Assembly: GCA_018287875.1 (NCBI GenBank)
Contig: JAGVVL010000001.1
Location: forward strand, 1,612,001-1,676,000
DNA from: Nigrospora sphaerica
Lineage: Eukaryota > Ascomycota > Sordariomycetes > Amphisphaeriales > Apiosporaceae
DNA length: 64,000 nucleotides
Direction: 5' to 3'
The position numbers were made by a program, and so were the translations under genes. The notes under the pieces are model-generated. The model searched no databases. It saw nothing but the letters and a program-made list of their open reading frames with translations, and had not been told where the DNA came from. Positions 46,025 to 56,779 of the stretch are shown piece after piece (position 1 is the first letter of the stretch; every line of letters starts with the position of its first letter).

Positions 46025-47598
46025 CTTGGCGAGGGAATGAGATGGACAGGATGAGATGAAGTGGTTGGCTTCAGGGGTACACCATGGCACTCCAGTGTTA
46101 TGTATTCGTGCCTCTTCTCCGGGGGAAGCATCATCGACCGAAATCTTCGTCCACGTCCGAGGCAGAGTTACGGCCATTGCGTGGTGACAGTAACGTCATA
46201 CATTCCGAAAGCCCCATACCGCACCACAACCGGCAGCGATGCTCCAGTCGGACAATGCAGTTGTCCATTCTCCGGGGGCCGCAAAGGCCGTCCCCATCTT
46301 CCGCCAGCGAGCACGAAGCTTTTCCGCTGGCTGTCATAGGTATGCATCTCTGTGGCTCCCAGCCCTCCCATAGCCTATGTATACTGGCCCATGCCGGCCT
46401 CCCCTGCCGCGGCATCGCCTCCGTTTGGGGGGATGAAGTGTGCGCATGGCCGATTGCCGGGGGATCGATCGGGAGCCCAGATCTGATCTTCATGACGGCG
46501 GACCCCCAGATGCCATGGTTGCGTGAGGCAATCGAGTGAAAGGGTGGCATGCGAATGAGCTGGTCTATGACGCGATGAGAGCGGGACGTCACCGCGGCTG
46601 CGCTAAGACCAGGGGCGTTCGAGCCGCCACGAGCCCGGCGGCATCGATGACCATTTGACCCCTAGGATTTCCCGAAGGAGCGGGCGGGTTCTTCCGCTCG
46701 ATGCTCCTTCGCCGCTTTGGGGACACCATTGGCTCCCTTGGCCCGTGGAGGAGGGCGTGTTGCTGCCGAATCCTGCACACTTTTGTAACATGTAGATCTT
46801 TCGCGCGTGTAGGGATCCGCAGCGGACGCTTACCTTGGGCCACAGCGGACCCTTACCTTGGCCGTACCTTCCGTGGAAGGCCGCCGCCGGGTATTGCCGT
46901 TCCCTCCACACCTATTACTAAGAGGCATTTAGTCGAGGGCGTCCTGTTCTCATCTACCCCCCCCCCCCCCCTCCCGGTACGTAGCCTATCGCTGTGCCTC
47001 CTCCTCGTCGGCCCTTTCACCCCGTGATAGACGGCGCCGGCGCCGATGAAGCCAACCCAGCCGGGCGCGGCGCCCCCCGGGAAGCGGTCCGTCCGGTGCC
47101 GCGCCAGAAATGGGTGAGAGGATCGGAGCGGCACTCGGCGTGGTCGGTACGATGGACCTCGCAGCGCCGTCACCAGCGCCGGGTCCGGCGGTTGCGTCCT
47201 TGCCAATGGATACTCCCTCTTCAAGGCTTGGGGCGCGTTACTCAGTCGCTTGATTCACCTGTCCACCCGTTTTCCCAGTTGCTCTCGTTGATTCCAAATT
47301 CTATGAACAAAGGATTTTTGTGATCCTGGCTACCTATGTACCTATTTACTACAAACCTCAAAAGTGTCCCGAAATCTAGGTGACTACGTAGTGAAGCGAG
47401 ACACTTCACGAAAAGCGAGTGCTGGTGTGCAAAGCAACAGCCTCCTGGCTGCTGGTGCTCAAGTCAAACAAACCTACCCTGAATACCCACATGCTATCCG
47501 CAACGCCTCGCCAATGCAGCCCGATCCAGGTGCCCTCCGAGGGCGGAACCAATAGGACATTCTATGTTTAAAACCAACCGGTGAACCATGTACGCCGC
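46025..47598. other. Intergenic with C15 tract
   Basis: About 1.6 kb. It contains a run of 15 C at 46957-46971. No gene is supported. Confidence 0.4.
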
Positions 47599-49913
47599 TT
47601 AGGCGCGGCCCGCGACCAGGCCCTCGCATGCCCGCTCAACCGCGCGCCCGCCCATTCCAGGGATGGACCGCAGCTGCTCTATCGTCTCTATTTTGCCGCA
47701 GTCCTCTTCCATCAGATCCAAGTACTCGACCACGTCGCGAGCCTTCTTCGGCCCGACGCCCTGGAGACTCATGATGGTGGCCGCATCTCTCGAGTTGATG
47801 ATGTCGAGCAGCTCCTGCATGTGCGGCGTCAAGGGCGTGTCGTCGAGATCCGAAGTGGCAACTGCGCGCCCGGGGGCTTTCGCCTTCTTGGTCGTGTTCT
47901 TGGTCTGGAAGTAGTCTTCGTCTTCATCGTCGGTCCCTTCGGCATAGTACGCTTCGTCGTCGTCGGCCGCGCGCGACGCTGTCTTCTTGCCCCGAGAGTG
48001 CAAGCGCGAGCTGCCGGCAGACGACTTCCCCTCCGAAGCACTGCCGCTGAATTGGTCGCCACCGTCCGACGTGTCCTTAGTGGCTACCTTGGACTGCAAT
48101 TTTTCAATCTTGTGCAAAAGCCTGGCCTGTCCGGGGAAGTGGGGCAACGCCAGTTCGTACATCTTGAGTGCGTTGGCGTTCTCGCCCCTCTCCTTGTGCT
48201 GTCTGGCCATCAGGAGGAATCGCAGCCCTTCCGACTTGGACTCGTCATGTTCCTCGTTTATCCGCCGCTCAAGAGCGTCTAGGCGTTTCTGCACTGCTTC
48301 GGATATCTCGGGCTGCTGGGGCGCCGCCGCACTCCGCAAGGCGAGGATCTCGGCCACCTTCTTTTCGACCATGGCCTCAATCAGCTCGGCGGAGAAGGCG
48401 GGCGGGGATGGCTTGGCCGACGCGGAGTGGTGAGTGACGGGCGTCGGCCGCGTAAGCTTCGATGGCCGGGCTATGGCGCTTTCCGTCTCGGAACGCTTCA
48501 GAACGGCAATCGATGAAGGAATCGACGAGCCAATCGACGTGGGAATCGACCGTTTGATGGCCGTATTGGCGGGCCGCGGCCCAGGGACCGGAGCCGGAGC
48601 CGGGGCAGCGGCCGGGACCGGGGGTTTGGTTCGGTCCGGGTAGACATTGAATGCCTTGATCGGTTTGTCGGCCTTCTCTTTCTCCTTCTCCTTTGCAGCC
48701 AGTATGCCGGTGTGGACGTTGTGCGCGCTAGCGGCGTTGGCCAATGGCCGCAGGGGTTGACGGGCAAGGCCCTGGTTGGTGGACAAGTTGCTCCGAGGAA
48801 CCTGCTTGTAAACCACCTCATTCTCGATCTCGCGCACCTCGATGCGCTTCGCTCTTGAGCTCACGTTCAAACTGCTGAGCGTGTCGAGGTGGTAGCTCCG
48901 CAGAGGAGAGAGGTTGAGGATCATGATGGTAATGCCGTTGTTCTGGCCCAAAGACAGAATCCGGGTCATCTTGGACTCCCGGAAGGGAATGCGCTTGTCG
49001 CCGCGGCCAATGGCGTCGACGCACTGACTCAGCACAAACAAACTCTTGTTGATGGCGGCCGATTCGATCAGCCGCTCCTTTCCATTCTCCGTCCGCCGAT
49101 TGTCCTCCGAGCCGGCCAAGTCGATGCACGAAGCCGTGCTCTCTCGGATCATTTCGCTGCTGGTTTGGGTGACCTTGACACGCAGAATGGCGTGGCTTCT
49201 ACTACTGTGGGCGTTGAGCTTGGTGGCGGCCGTGATGCGGTTGTTGTTGGCCTCAATGTAGAGTTTCTCGAATTCCTTGAGATCGTCACAGGGCCATTCC
49301 GTGAGACCTGCGACGACGGTCCTGCCGTTGGCCTCGGCGCGCAAGGGGAGACCGGAGGGCGTGCGCTTCTCGGGGGGCTCGAAAAGATCAAAGACCTTGT
49401 CGTTGTAGATCTCGTAGTAAGACAGCTTGACGGATACGTTCGTTTCACCGTCCGTGTCCTTGGCCATCTTCTTCGCCCTACGATATACGCCACTCAGCAG
49501 CCTCGGAATAACACCACGCTCGGCCAGCTTCAATCCGCCACGCATCGTGTGCGTTTTGCCGGTTCCGGTAACGCCATAGGCAAAGATGGTGATGTCGAGA
49601 CCCTGGAAGAGGGACTTGAGGTGGGGAGCGACTGTCCAAGGGGGCGGCAGTCAGCAAACGGAAAGGGCAGCAGGCAAGGGAGGAGGGCCATCGTGTAATT
49701 ACCCTCGGCGGTGAAAAGCTCTTCCTGCGTCGTCGGCTGGTCGTACACGCTGTTGAAGGCGAAGGTGAATATCTCGGCCTCGTTCTTGGGGCTCGGGATC
49801 CGCACGAGGGTCGTGGGTTTGCCCTCCTCGCTGCTGGCAGGACGGACTATGATGTCCTTGTCGAGCTCATTTTCAAGCAGCGGCCGGATACGGGCCACAA
49901 CGCGGACAGACAT
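47599..49913 (-). CDS. Kinesin-10 family motor (KIF22/Kid-like) with C-terminal HhH
   Basis: A microtubule motor of the chromokinesin type. Exons are 49913-49703 and 49631-47599 (71-nt intron, CTGAC branch site), giving 747 residues. The N-terminal motor starts MSVRVVARIRPLLENE, with the P-loop GVTGTGKT at 90-97, switch I NAHSSRSH and switch II DLAGSE. A disordered Lys/Pro/Ala-rich middle carries SVKRS-like basic patches and a predicted coiled coil (ALERRINEEHDESKSE). The end holds a helix-hairpin-helix pair (IMSLQGVGPKKARDVVEYL and LRSIPGMGGRAVERACEGL). That is the DNA-binding module of vertebrate Kid, so a role on chromosome arms or spindle DNA is inferred. The motor head lies at the N-terminus, as in plus-end motors. 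Confidence 0.9.
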
Positions 49914-52841
49914 GGCGAATCGACGAGGAGAGAGCGGAAGCGGGAGCGGGAGACCATAGAGGACGGGACCAAGGTCGGTGGTGGAAGCGGTGTCGGCACG
50001 AGGGAGAAAAGGGAGAAGGGCCTTGGGGGGGGATGCACGAGCAATAACGCCGGCGGTGCAGTCGAATTGAAGCCACGACCCTGCGGTGCGTGGACCTGGT
50101 CGCGGTGTGATTGAACCAATGTAAACGCTGGGTTAGCGGCGTCCTGCGTGCCAGCGTGCTAAGGGGTGGTTGGCATGGAGCTGCTGCAGTCGACTGGAGC
50201 TGGTTGGGTGGTTGGGGCGCCAGGGGGCCCGCGTAGAGAAAAGCTCGGCTCAGTTCGTGAACGGTTCGGAACCGCCAAGAAGCGGTGTTGGCGGAGCAAC
50301 CCCCACCTGAGCGGACGTCGCCGGGGCCGTGAATGGTCAGCCAATTCCACCTCACAGCCTCGTGTGCACCGACCCGCCCCACGCGCCCACGCGTTAATGG
50401 GTTTTTCGCGACCGGTGCAGCGCGCTCGCGTAGCAGCGAGGGGCCCCGTCGCCGACGCCGACTGACGTGAGAAAGGGGAGCCGTGAGGCGGGTGTCGTGC
50501 GGGCGCGTTAAGAGCTTGCAGATCGCGCCCTCGCGGAGCCGTGGGCAACCGCGTCTCCCGCGCTCGGCGCGCCCGGGAATCTTGCATCGATGGGGATTCC
50601 CGGTCCGTCTGACCGCCCCGGCCTGCACATCTCGTTCGCTCCCGGGGGCTTAGCACGGGCCTCAGGCTTGTTCCTTGATTGGGGATGGATTGGGATGGAT
50701 GGGGAAAGATGGAGCTCCCGCGATGTTTCCATCGCCTCGAGTGTCATTCCAGCCGGGGAGGGCTCAGCAAAAAAAGAAAGCCGCTGCGGGGAAGCCAACT
50801 CGAGAAGCCGCAACCGAAGGGGCCCCGGTTTCCAACGGCGAGGGTCCACGCGGTCGACCGGCTCTAGAAAGTCGGAAGCAGAAATCTGGGAAAATGAGCC
50901 CGAGGCCACAAGCGCATCGGGTTTTTCCCCCCAAGACCTCTTCGTTGGCTGTTTCGTCTGTCCACCTGTCAATCTGGCCTTTCTTGATGATGTCTGTTGC
51001 TGCGAAGAAAGTACTCGGTATGGAATTGCCTCTCAAAGAGACGCCTCGCAGGACGGACCACTTTTACCCCAGTCGGCAAACTCACCACACCTGACGATTA
51101 GAGTGCACCGCATGACGAGCCAACCTCAACCGGGAAATTGCAGAAACTGCTGGCCATGACTGGCTCACTGCAACGTCCCCCTGGTCGCATAGAGAGCCAT
51201 CGTGGGCTCATCCCTCTCAAGCCCCGACCCGCGGCTGAGCTGGAAATGCGAGCGCACCCCCCGCGCTCTCTTCTTTCCAGCCAACCATAGCACCGGCGGG
51301 CGCGCTTCCGGTATTGAAGTCCGTCACGGCGGCGCTGAGCTGAACGAGGCCGGTAAGTGCCTCCGTGCGTCCGTCCCTTATTATTGGTAAGGTGGGCAGG
51401 CAGGTTGACAGGCCGGCAGCCATCCATCCCATCTTTAATCTAAAGATGGGCCCCGGGATGGCCAAGTCAAGTCATCTCATGGCAATGACACTATGCAAAC
51501 CTTGTTGCCAGCGCGTCACGCCAGCCTTGCCTATCTCCCTTGTATGGTGGTAGTACTAAGCATGCATATCACCTAAAGCGCGGCCTTCACTCTGGGGAAG
51601 GGGGACCGATCCCATATTCGTAAAGTCTCAATCTCCCCCCTAAGGGCCCCCTTTCCTCGTAGGGAGACATCGCTGCCGCCAAGCCCCCGGGCTCGGCTCT
51701 GATACGCGCCGGTTTCTGTTCACAGCTATTCACAGCGAATTGCCGGCCGGCGGTACGGTCGGCCTCGTACCATAGACTCGCGAACGATCAGATCACCAGG
51801 CCAGGCCAGACAAGCTTGCATCGCCCATGCGTAAGGACAGCACCGCCTTGACTCCATATGCGTCGGCAAGTCTTGCCCTTTCTTCGCCCGGGAGAGATTG
51901 GGCTTTCTCTGTTCGTGACATCGGCCTTCCGCGCTGGGCTCAGGACGTCTAGATGCCGGGCCATGCCCCCCGTTGCCCGTGTTCCATGCCAGAGTGGCCC
52001 ATTCCCCGAGCACTTACGGAGACCACAGCTGAGGCTCTACCGCCCACTGGGGCCAGGATCATCGGCCAGCCTGCCAAGCAGGCCCGCTATCCTGTTTCTC
52101 GGGGCGGCGGATGGAGGCCCCGGGTGCCGTGCGCGTCATCATGTCATGTCCCTCTGGACGCAGAAGCCGCTTGCCTCTACCGACGACTTCCCCCGCACAC
52201 ACTGTGGATGGGCAACGGCTACAGCTTCGGTATACACGAAGACACGTTGGCCCCCGCTACGGCTACACAGCCCTAAGGAAGAAGGTTTTGCTCGGTCCGT
52301 ACACCAACGGAATAGACTGTCCCTTTGTTCTAAGGGTCGTCGGCCAGCCAGCGCAATCAAGTTTAAGCAAGACCCGTCAGTCCAGCCCCGGCGCTTGCTG
52401 GGCACCAGGGGAAAAGCACCCCCCCCCCCACACGGGGGCTAGTGCCAGTGCTTGTGGCACGCTGATTCGGCCCTCGGGGACTGTCGACTGGTAGCACCCA
52501 CTAGCTGGGATGCTGAGCCTGCTGCTGCGTTGCGGACGCCGCTGCCCTGGCCCGGCAGCCGTTCCTGACGGTCAAAATCCAATGAAAACCTAATCGTGAA
52601 CTGGGCCATCGCCAGGAAGTACCGCGGAGGGTGGCATATCGGTGCGGTCTCCGCCGAGGGGATGGGCTGCCCAGGCACCTGTACTCAACTATAAGGGCCC
52701 GTCCACATTCGGGATACAGTACCGGTGACCCCCCCCCCCTCCCGAACCCGTGTCCGTCTGCTCCACTCCGTACCTCTCATCTATGCTTTCGAGAGGCGTC
52801 AATGAAACCTTGCATTTAACGTTCGCCCCTTTCTCTTCCCC
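49914..52841. other. Long intergenic region
   Basis: About 2.9 kb, with C-rich runs at about 52420-52432 and 52722-52740. A 189-codon plus-strand frame (50590-51159) has no recognisable domain and is treated as chance. No RNA gene was identified. Confidence 0.4.
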
Positions 52842-54461
52842 ATGGACTCGATCGACCCTCTAGATCACTCGTCCAAGCAACGATGGATAGCCACATCCAC
52901 CTGGGTTTTGTGAGGGCTCCCGGTGGTCCTACGTTCCTCCCGTCAGCCGCGTTCGCGATGAAACACTAGAGCCCGGGATGGCCAACGGCTAATGACGGAC
53001 TCTGACTGACCTTAGGGTCGGCTTCTCATTCGCATTCCTGGCCTCCAGAGTCTACTGTCGCTTGACCTATAACAAGTCGTTGTGGTGGGACGACTGGATT
53101 CTCCTGCTATCATGGGTATGTGCCATTTGGCCTCGAGTCCCGTCGCTGCTTGTGCTTCACCTGAGCTGACCGTGGATAATCTGCAGGTTCTCCTCCTCGC
53201 GTCGGCCACCGCCGAGGCACAGAACATGTCCCTGGGGTTCGGGCGCCACTATTACGACGTCGAACCCCCGAGCAACATTCCAGCCATCGGGCGCCTTGGC
53301 CAGATACACATGACGTTATCTATACTCTCCGCCGTCTGGTCCAAGACGTCGTTTGCCGTGACGCTGCTGCGGTTGGGCCAAACGATGCAGGCCTTCAAAG
53401 CAGTGGTGTGGTTCATCATTGCCAGTATCAACCTGTTCATGATCTCGGGTATCGTAAGTCAATCGTCACTGTCCATTTCATCCCCCCTCCCCGCCTGTCT
53501 ACTTACCCACGTTGACCTCTGGGCTGGAAGGACTCCGAGAGAAGTTACTAAGCACGTATTATGTTCCTTTCCTTAGATGTTCACCTTCGCCCAGTGTAGC
53601 CCAGTCAACAAGTATTGGGAGCCTGATGTCCCGGGCTCTTGCTGGCCTCGCCACGTATCCCCGATCTACAACACTTTCGCCGCAGGTAAGAACAACTTCT
53701 CTCGTCCGGACGTCAACCTGTTGTGTTCGGCTCGTCTCATACGGCACGATAGCCTACTCGGGGGCAGCCGATATTGCACTGGCGCTGCTCCCGTGGTTCC
53801 TCCTCGTGAAGCTGCAAATGAGAACGGGCGAGAAGATCGGCACGGCCGTCGCCATGAGCTGTGGTGTCTTGTAAGTGCTCCGGGGGCGCCGGCCCCTCCA
53901 TCATCGACAGTTCCGATGTCGACGAAATCGGCTGACGGCGACACACGCGCCCGCAGTGCCGGCGCCACCACGCTGGCCAAGACCCCCCACGTCCTGACCC
54001 TGGGACACAAGGATCCCATCTACGACTCGGCGCCGCTGGTCGTCTGGGGCCACGCCGAGACGGCCACCACCATCATCGCCGCCTCGATCCCCGTCCTGCG
54101 CGTCTTCGTCAAGAACGTGACGCGGCAGTTGTCGTCCGAGATGCGCCTTAGCCGACCCCCCCACGGCAGCGGCTCGCGCAAGACGGGCCCCGCCGGCGCC
54201 GACGACGACGACGGCCGCACGCAGGCGACGGCGTCCCGTAATCCCACGCCGGCCAGTCGCGCGAGCCGCTTTCCACTCGACCTCGACTCCCATGGCTCCG
54301 ACCGCTTCCGCGGCGACGACGAGAGCGACTGCAGCATCCTGCCCAAATCCCCGACCCGCCTGCGCACGCATGACGTGGCCCTCCCCGTCGGCGACGTCAA
54401 CGCCGCCGAAAGTGCACGCGTTGAGCACTCGTTTGAGATGGACATGTATAATACCAAGTGA
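52842..54461 (+). CDS. Fungal rhodopsin-type integral membrane protein (PTH11-like group)
   Basis: Six exons: 52842-52909, 53016-53115, 53187-53453, 53577-53685, 53753-53870 and 53957-54461, giving 388 residues with consistent phases. Seven hydrophobic helices are seen, with the group's hallmarks: SRVYCRLTYNKSLWWDDW after helix 1, GFGRHYYDV in the following loop, SKTSFAVTLLRL, FTFAQCSPVNKYWEP before PGSCWP, and AYSGAADIALALLPW. The C-terminal cytosolic tail of about 110 residues is Ser/Asp/Arg-rich. Such proteins are common in plant-associated and saprophytic ascomycetes and are suggested GPCR-like sensors, but most have no known ligand. Relatives usually start M-D-x-x-D, as here. The gene is convergent with the P450 gene, 422 bp apart. 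Confidence 0.85.
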
Positions 54462-54883
54462 TTAGCACCCGCTCGTAATATGACCCTTTGACTTGCGGCG
54501 TAGCCCCTCTGTGCCGGCTCTCGGCTCTCTCGATGGCGTTGTGTAATTTGCAGGAATATGGAATCGCCAACGAACACAACCCGGCCTTTGGTCGTCTGTC
54601 TTTTTGTCGATGGAAATGGCCCATATCGCGCTAGGCATGTATTTATCTCCATCCCGAATCTCGGTGGTGCCGTCTCCGCCATCCCCCTCCCTCCGCGCTT
54701 CAAGGAGCGCCAAAGGCACTCTATATGGGACATGACCAAGCCTTGAGTCAATGCAGAGGAACCGCTGAATTCCATTTTCCATACGCCATGCTTCCGAACC
54801 AAAACACACTCGCCGCAGCGGGCCGGCGCGGTGGAGCCACAAACCAGTGTGGAAGAGATTGCCGATGCGCTAGGCATGCCGCT

Positions 54884-56779
54884 TCACCTCCTTCGCCGCA
54901 CCCGAAGGGTCTCGTGGAGCGGCGGCGCGATGTGACCGAAGAACCAACGATTCACGGGCCGTTCCCGGATGGGCTCGATTTCGTAGCGCAGCACAATATG
55001 GGCCAGGGCGATTTTCAGCTGGTTGGCGGCAAAGAAACGGCCAGGGCTGTCGAGGGCGACTTGTCAGACTCAAAAAATCGGCTCGGCGGCAAGACAACGG
55101 AGACAAGGATTGATTCTTTCGAAGGGAACAGAAAGGGGGCGGGGGGGGGGGGAACTGTTCAACTTACCAGGCGTGCGAACCGTGGCTGAAGCCCATGAAA
55201 TGCTCCGACGTGGTGACGAGGGAGCAGGGCTTGCCGTCGGCGGCGGGGCGCGCGAAGCGGAAGGCGTCGTATGTGGCGGCGTCGGCGTAGCGGTCGTCGT
55301 CGTGGTGCACGCTGTAGCCCGAGACGCCGACCTTGGTGCCGCGGGGGAGGTGGGAGCCGTCGGGGAGGGTGACGCCGGCGGGCGCCACCACCATCTTGAG
55401 GATGCCGCGCTCGATGAAGCCGTTGAGCCGCAGGCTCTCGCGGAGCGCCGAGTCGATGTGCCGCAGGCGCGCCAGCGCCGTCTTGGACCACGGCGCCGCT
55501 CCCGCCGCTCCCGCCGCCGCCGCCGCCGCCTCTTCGCGCATGCGCCCGAGCGAGGCCGCGCAGGCCGGCGACGCCGCCACGTCGAACAGCGTGTTGGTCA
55601 GCGTGATCACGGACGACTGGATGGCGGCGAAGCACAGCACCGCGAACCGGCACGCGATGACCCGGGAGTCCAGCTCCCTGGGGTTGGGGGCCGGTTTGGC
55701 CACGGCGTGCCTTATAGCCCACTGGACGTAGTCGTTCTGTGCGAGAAGTCAGCTCTGTTTCTCCGCAAGGTGGACGCTTCTGGCTGACAGGCTGTTTCTC
55801 GTCGAAAAGGGGCATCTTCTCCTTCGACTGCAGCTTCCCAAGTCGCTCCTCGATCGTCGGCATAAGGAACTTGGAACATTTCTTATACCGAAGGTAGTCG
55901 GAAATGGTAATGATTGGCGCAAAAACCCTACGCAGCTGTCAGTCATCCGCGCCCCTGTTTTTTATCGAGTCTGGGCTCGAGAGGGGCGTACGGCTTGAGA
56001 AATCGAGGCAGTATGCTGATGGCGGCAGCTGAAAGCGCGACGTTCCTATTAAAGGACTGGCAGACCTCCAAGAACTCGGGGTTGCGGCTTAGGGGCTGCC
56101 CCATGAAGACTCTGGTGGATAGGCAGGTGATGACGTGCAATATGCTGTCGTAGACTTTGATTTCCGCCCACTCCTCGCTGTTCGCCCCCCAGCTCTCTTC
56201 CAGGGCTTTCTCCATCTCCTCGGCGATGTCTCCTGCGAAAGAGTTGATGTTCCGGGTGAGCTCGTGCTTGATAATTTCTGGGTGCACGGGGTCGTCGACA
56301 AGGTTGGCGTGCATAAAAGTATAGTCTGCTTCCAAAAATTGACGGTTGACATGCTCTTGGCTCAGGATACTATCGGGCTGGTCGAGAAGCCAGTCGACCT
56401 GGCTCGGCGGCAACATCACCTGATGGCCGTTGAGGAAGTAGGGGAGCACATATGCCTTGTTCTCTTTGGAGTACTGCCAAAACCCGTAAGCGACCATACC
56501 GTCGATCGCCCTTCATGCGGGCTACCGGGGGGGGCATACTTTATGATAGCCCTCGTCCAGTAGACTCTTCAGGCTGAAGAAGCTGGTCAGGTTCGCTCGA
56601 GCGCGTCCCAAGGGACCATTGCCCGCCCCTGTACCGACCCAGGGGAGACCTGAAGGCAGAGAAGCTGAGGAGAAGAGGCGGAAGACGAGATTGAGAAGAA
56701 TGATAGAAGGTATCGAAATCAGTGCCACGACGACGACACTGGGTCTCAGCAGGGGGAGTAGTTGTTCAATCATGACCAT
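54884..56779 (-). CDS. Cytochrome P450 monooxygenase
   Basis: Five exons: 56779-56540, 56473-55992, 55927-55789, 55736-55168 and 55046-54884. The introns are 66, 64, 52 and 121 nt, and the product is 530 residues. An N-terminal ER anchor (SVVVVALISIPSIILLNLVF) is followed by a proline hinge (LPSGLPWVG). The I-helix oxygen-activation motif is non-canonical (FAAIQSSVITLTNT), resembling the FAxIHTT form of fungal secondary-metabolism P450s. ExxR is ALRESLR, and the heme loop FSHGSHACPGRFF is restored only by splicing, with the ligand at Cys477. It should oxidise a small lipophilic substrate with NADPH-P450 reductase. The substrate is unknown and no partner synthase is nearby. Confidence 0.92.

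Noticed and set aside
50590..51159. 189-codon plus-strand frame in the kinesin/rhodopsin gap
   Set aside because: No recognisable family and low-complexity composition, with no supporting neighbours.
44042..56779. MFS, rhodopsin and P450 genes as a biosynthetic gene cluster
   Set aside because: No polyketide, peptide or terpene synthase is present, and a kinesin gene and 3 kb of empty DNA lie in between.
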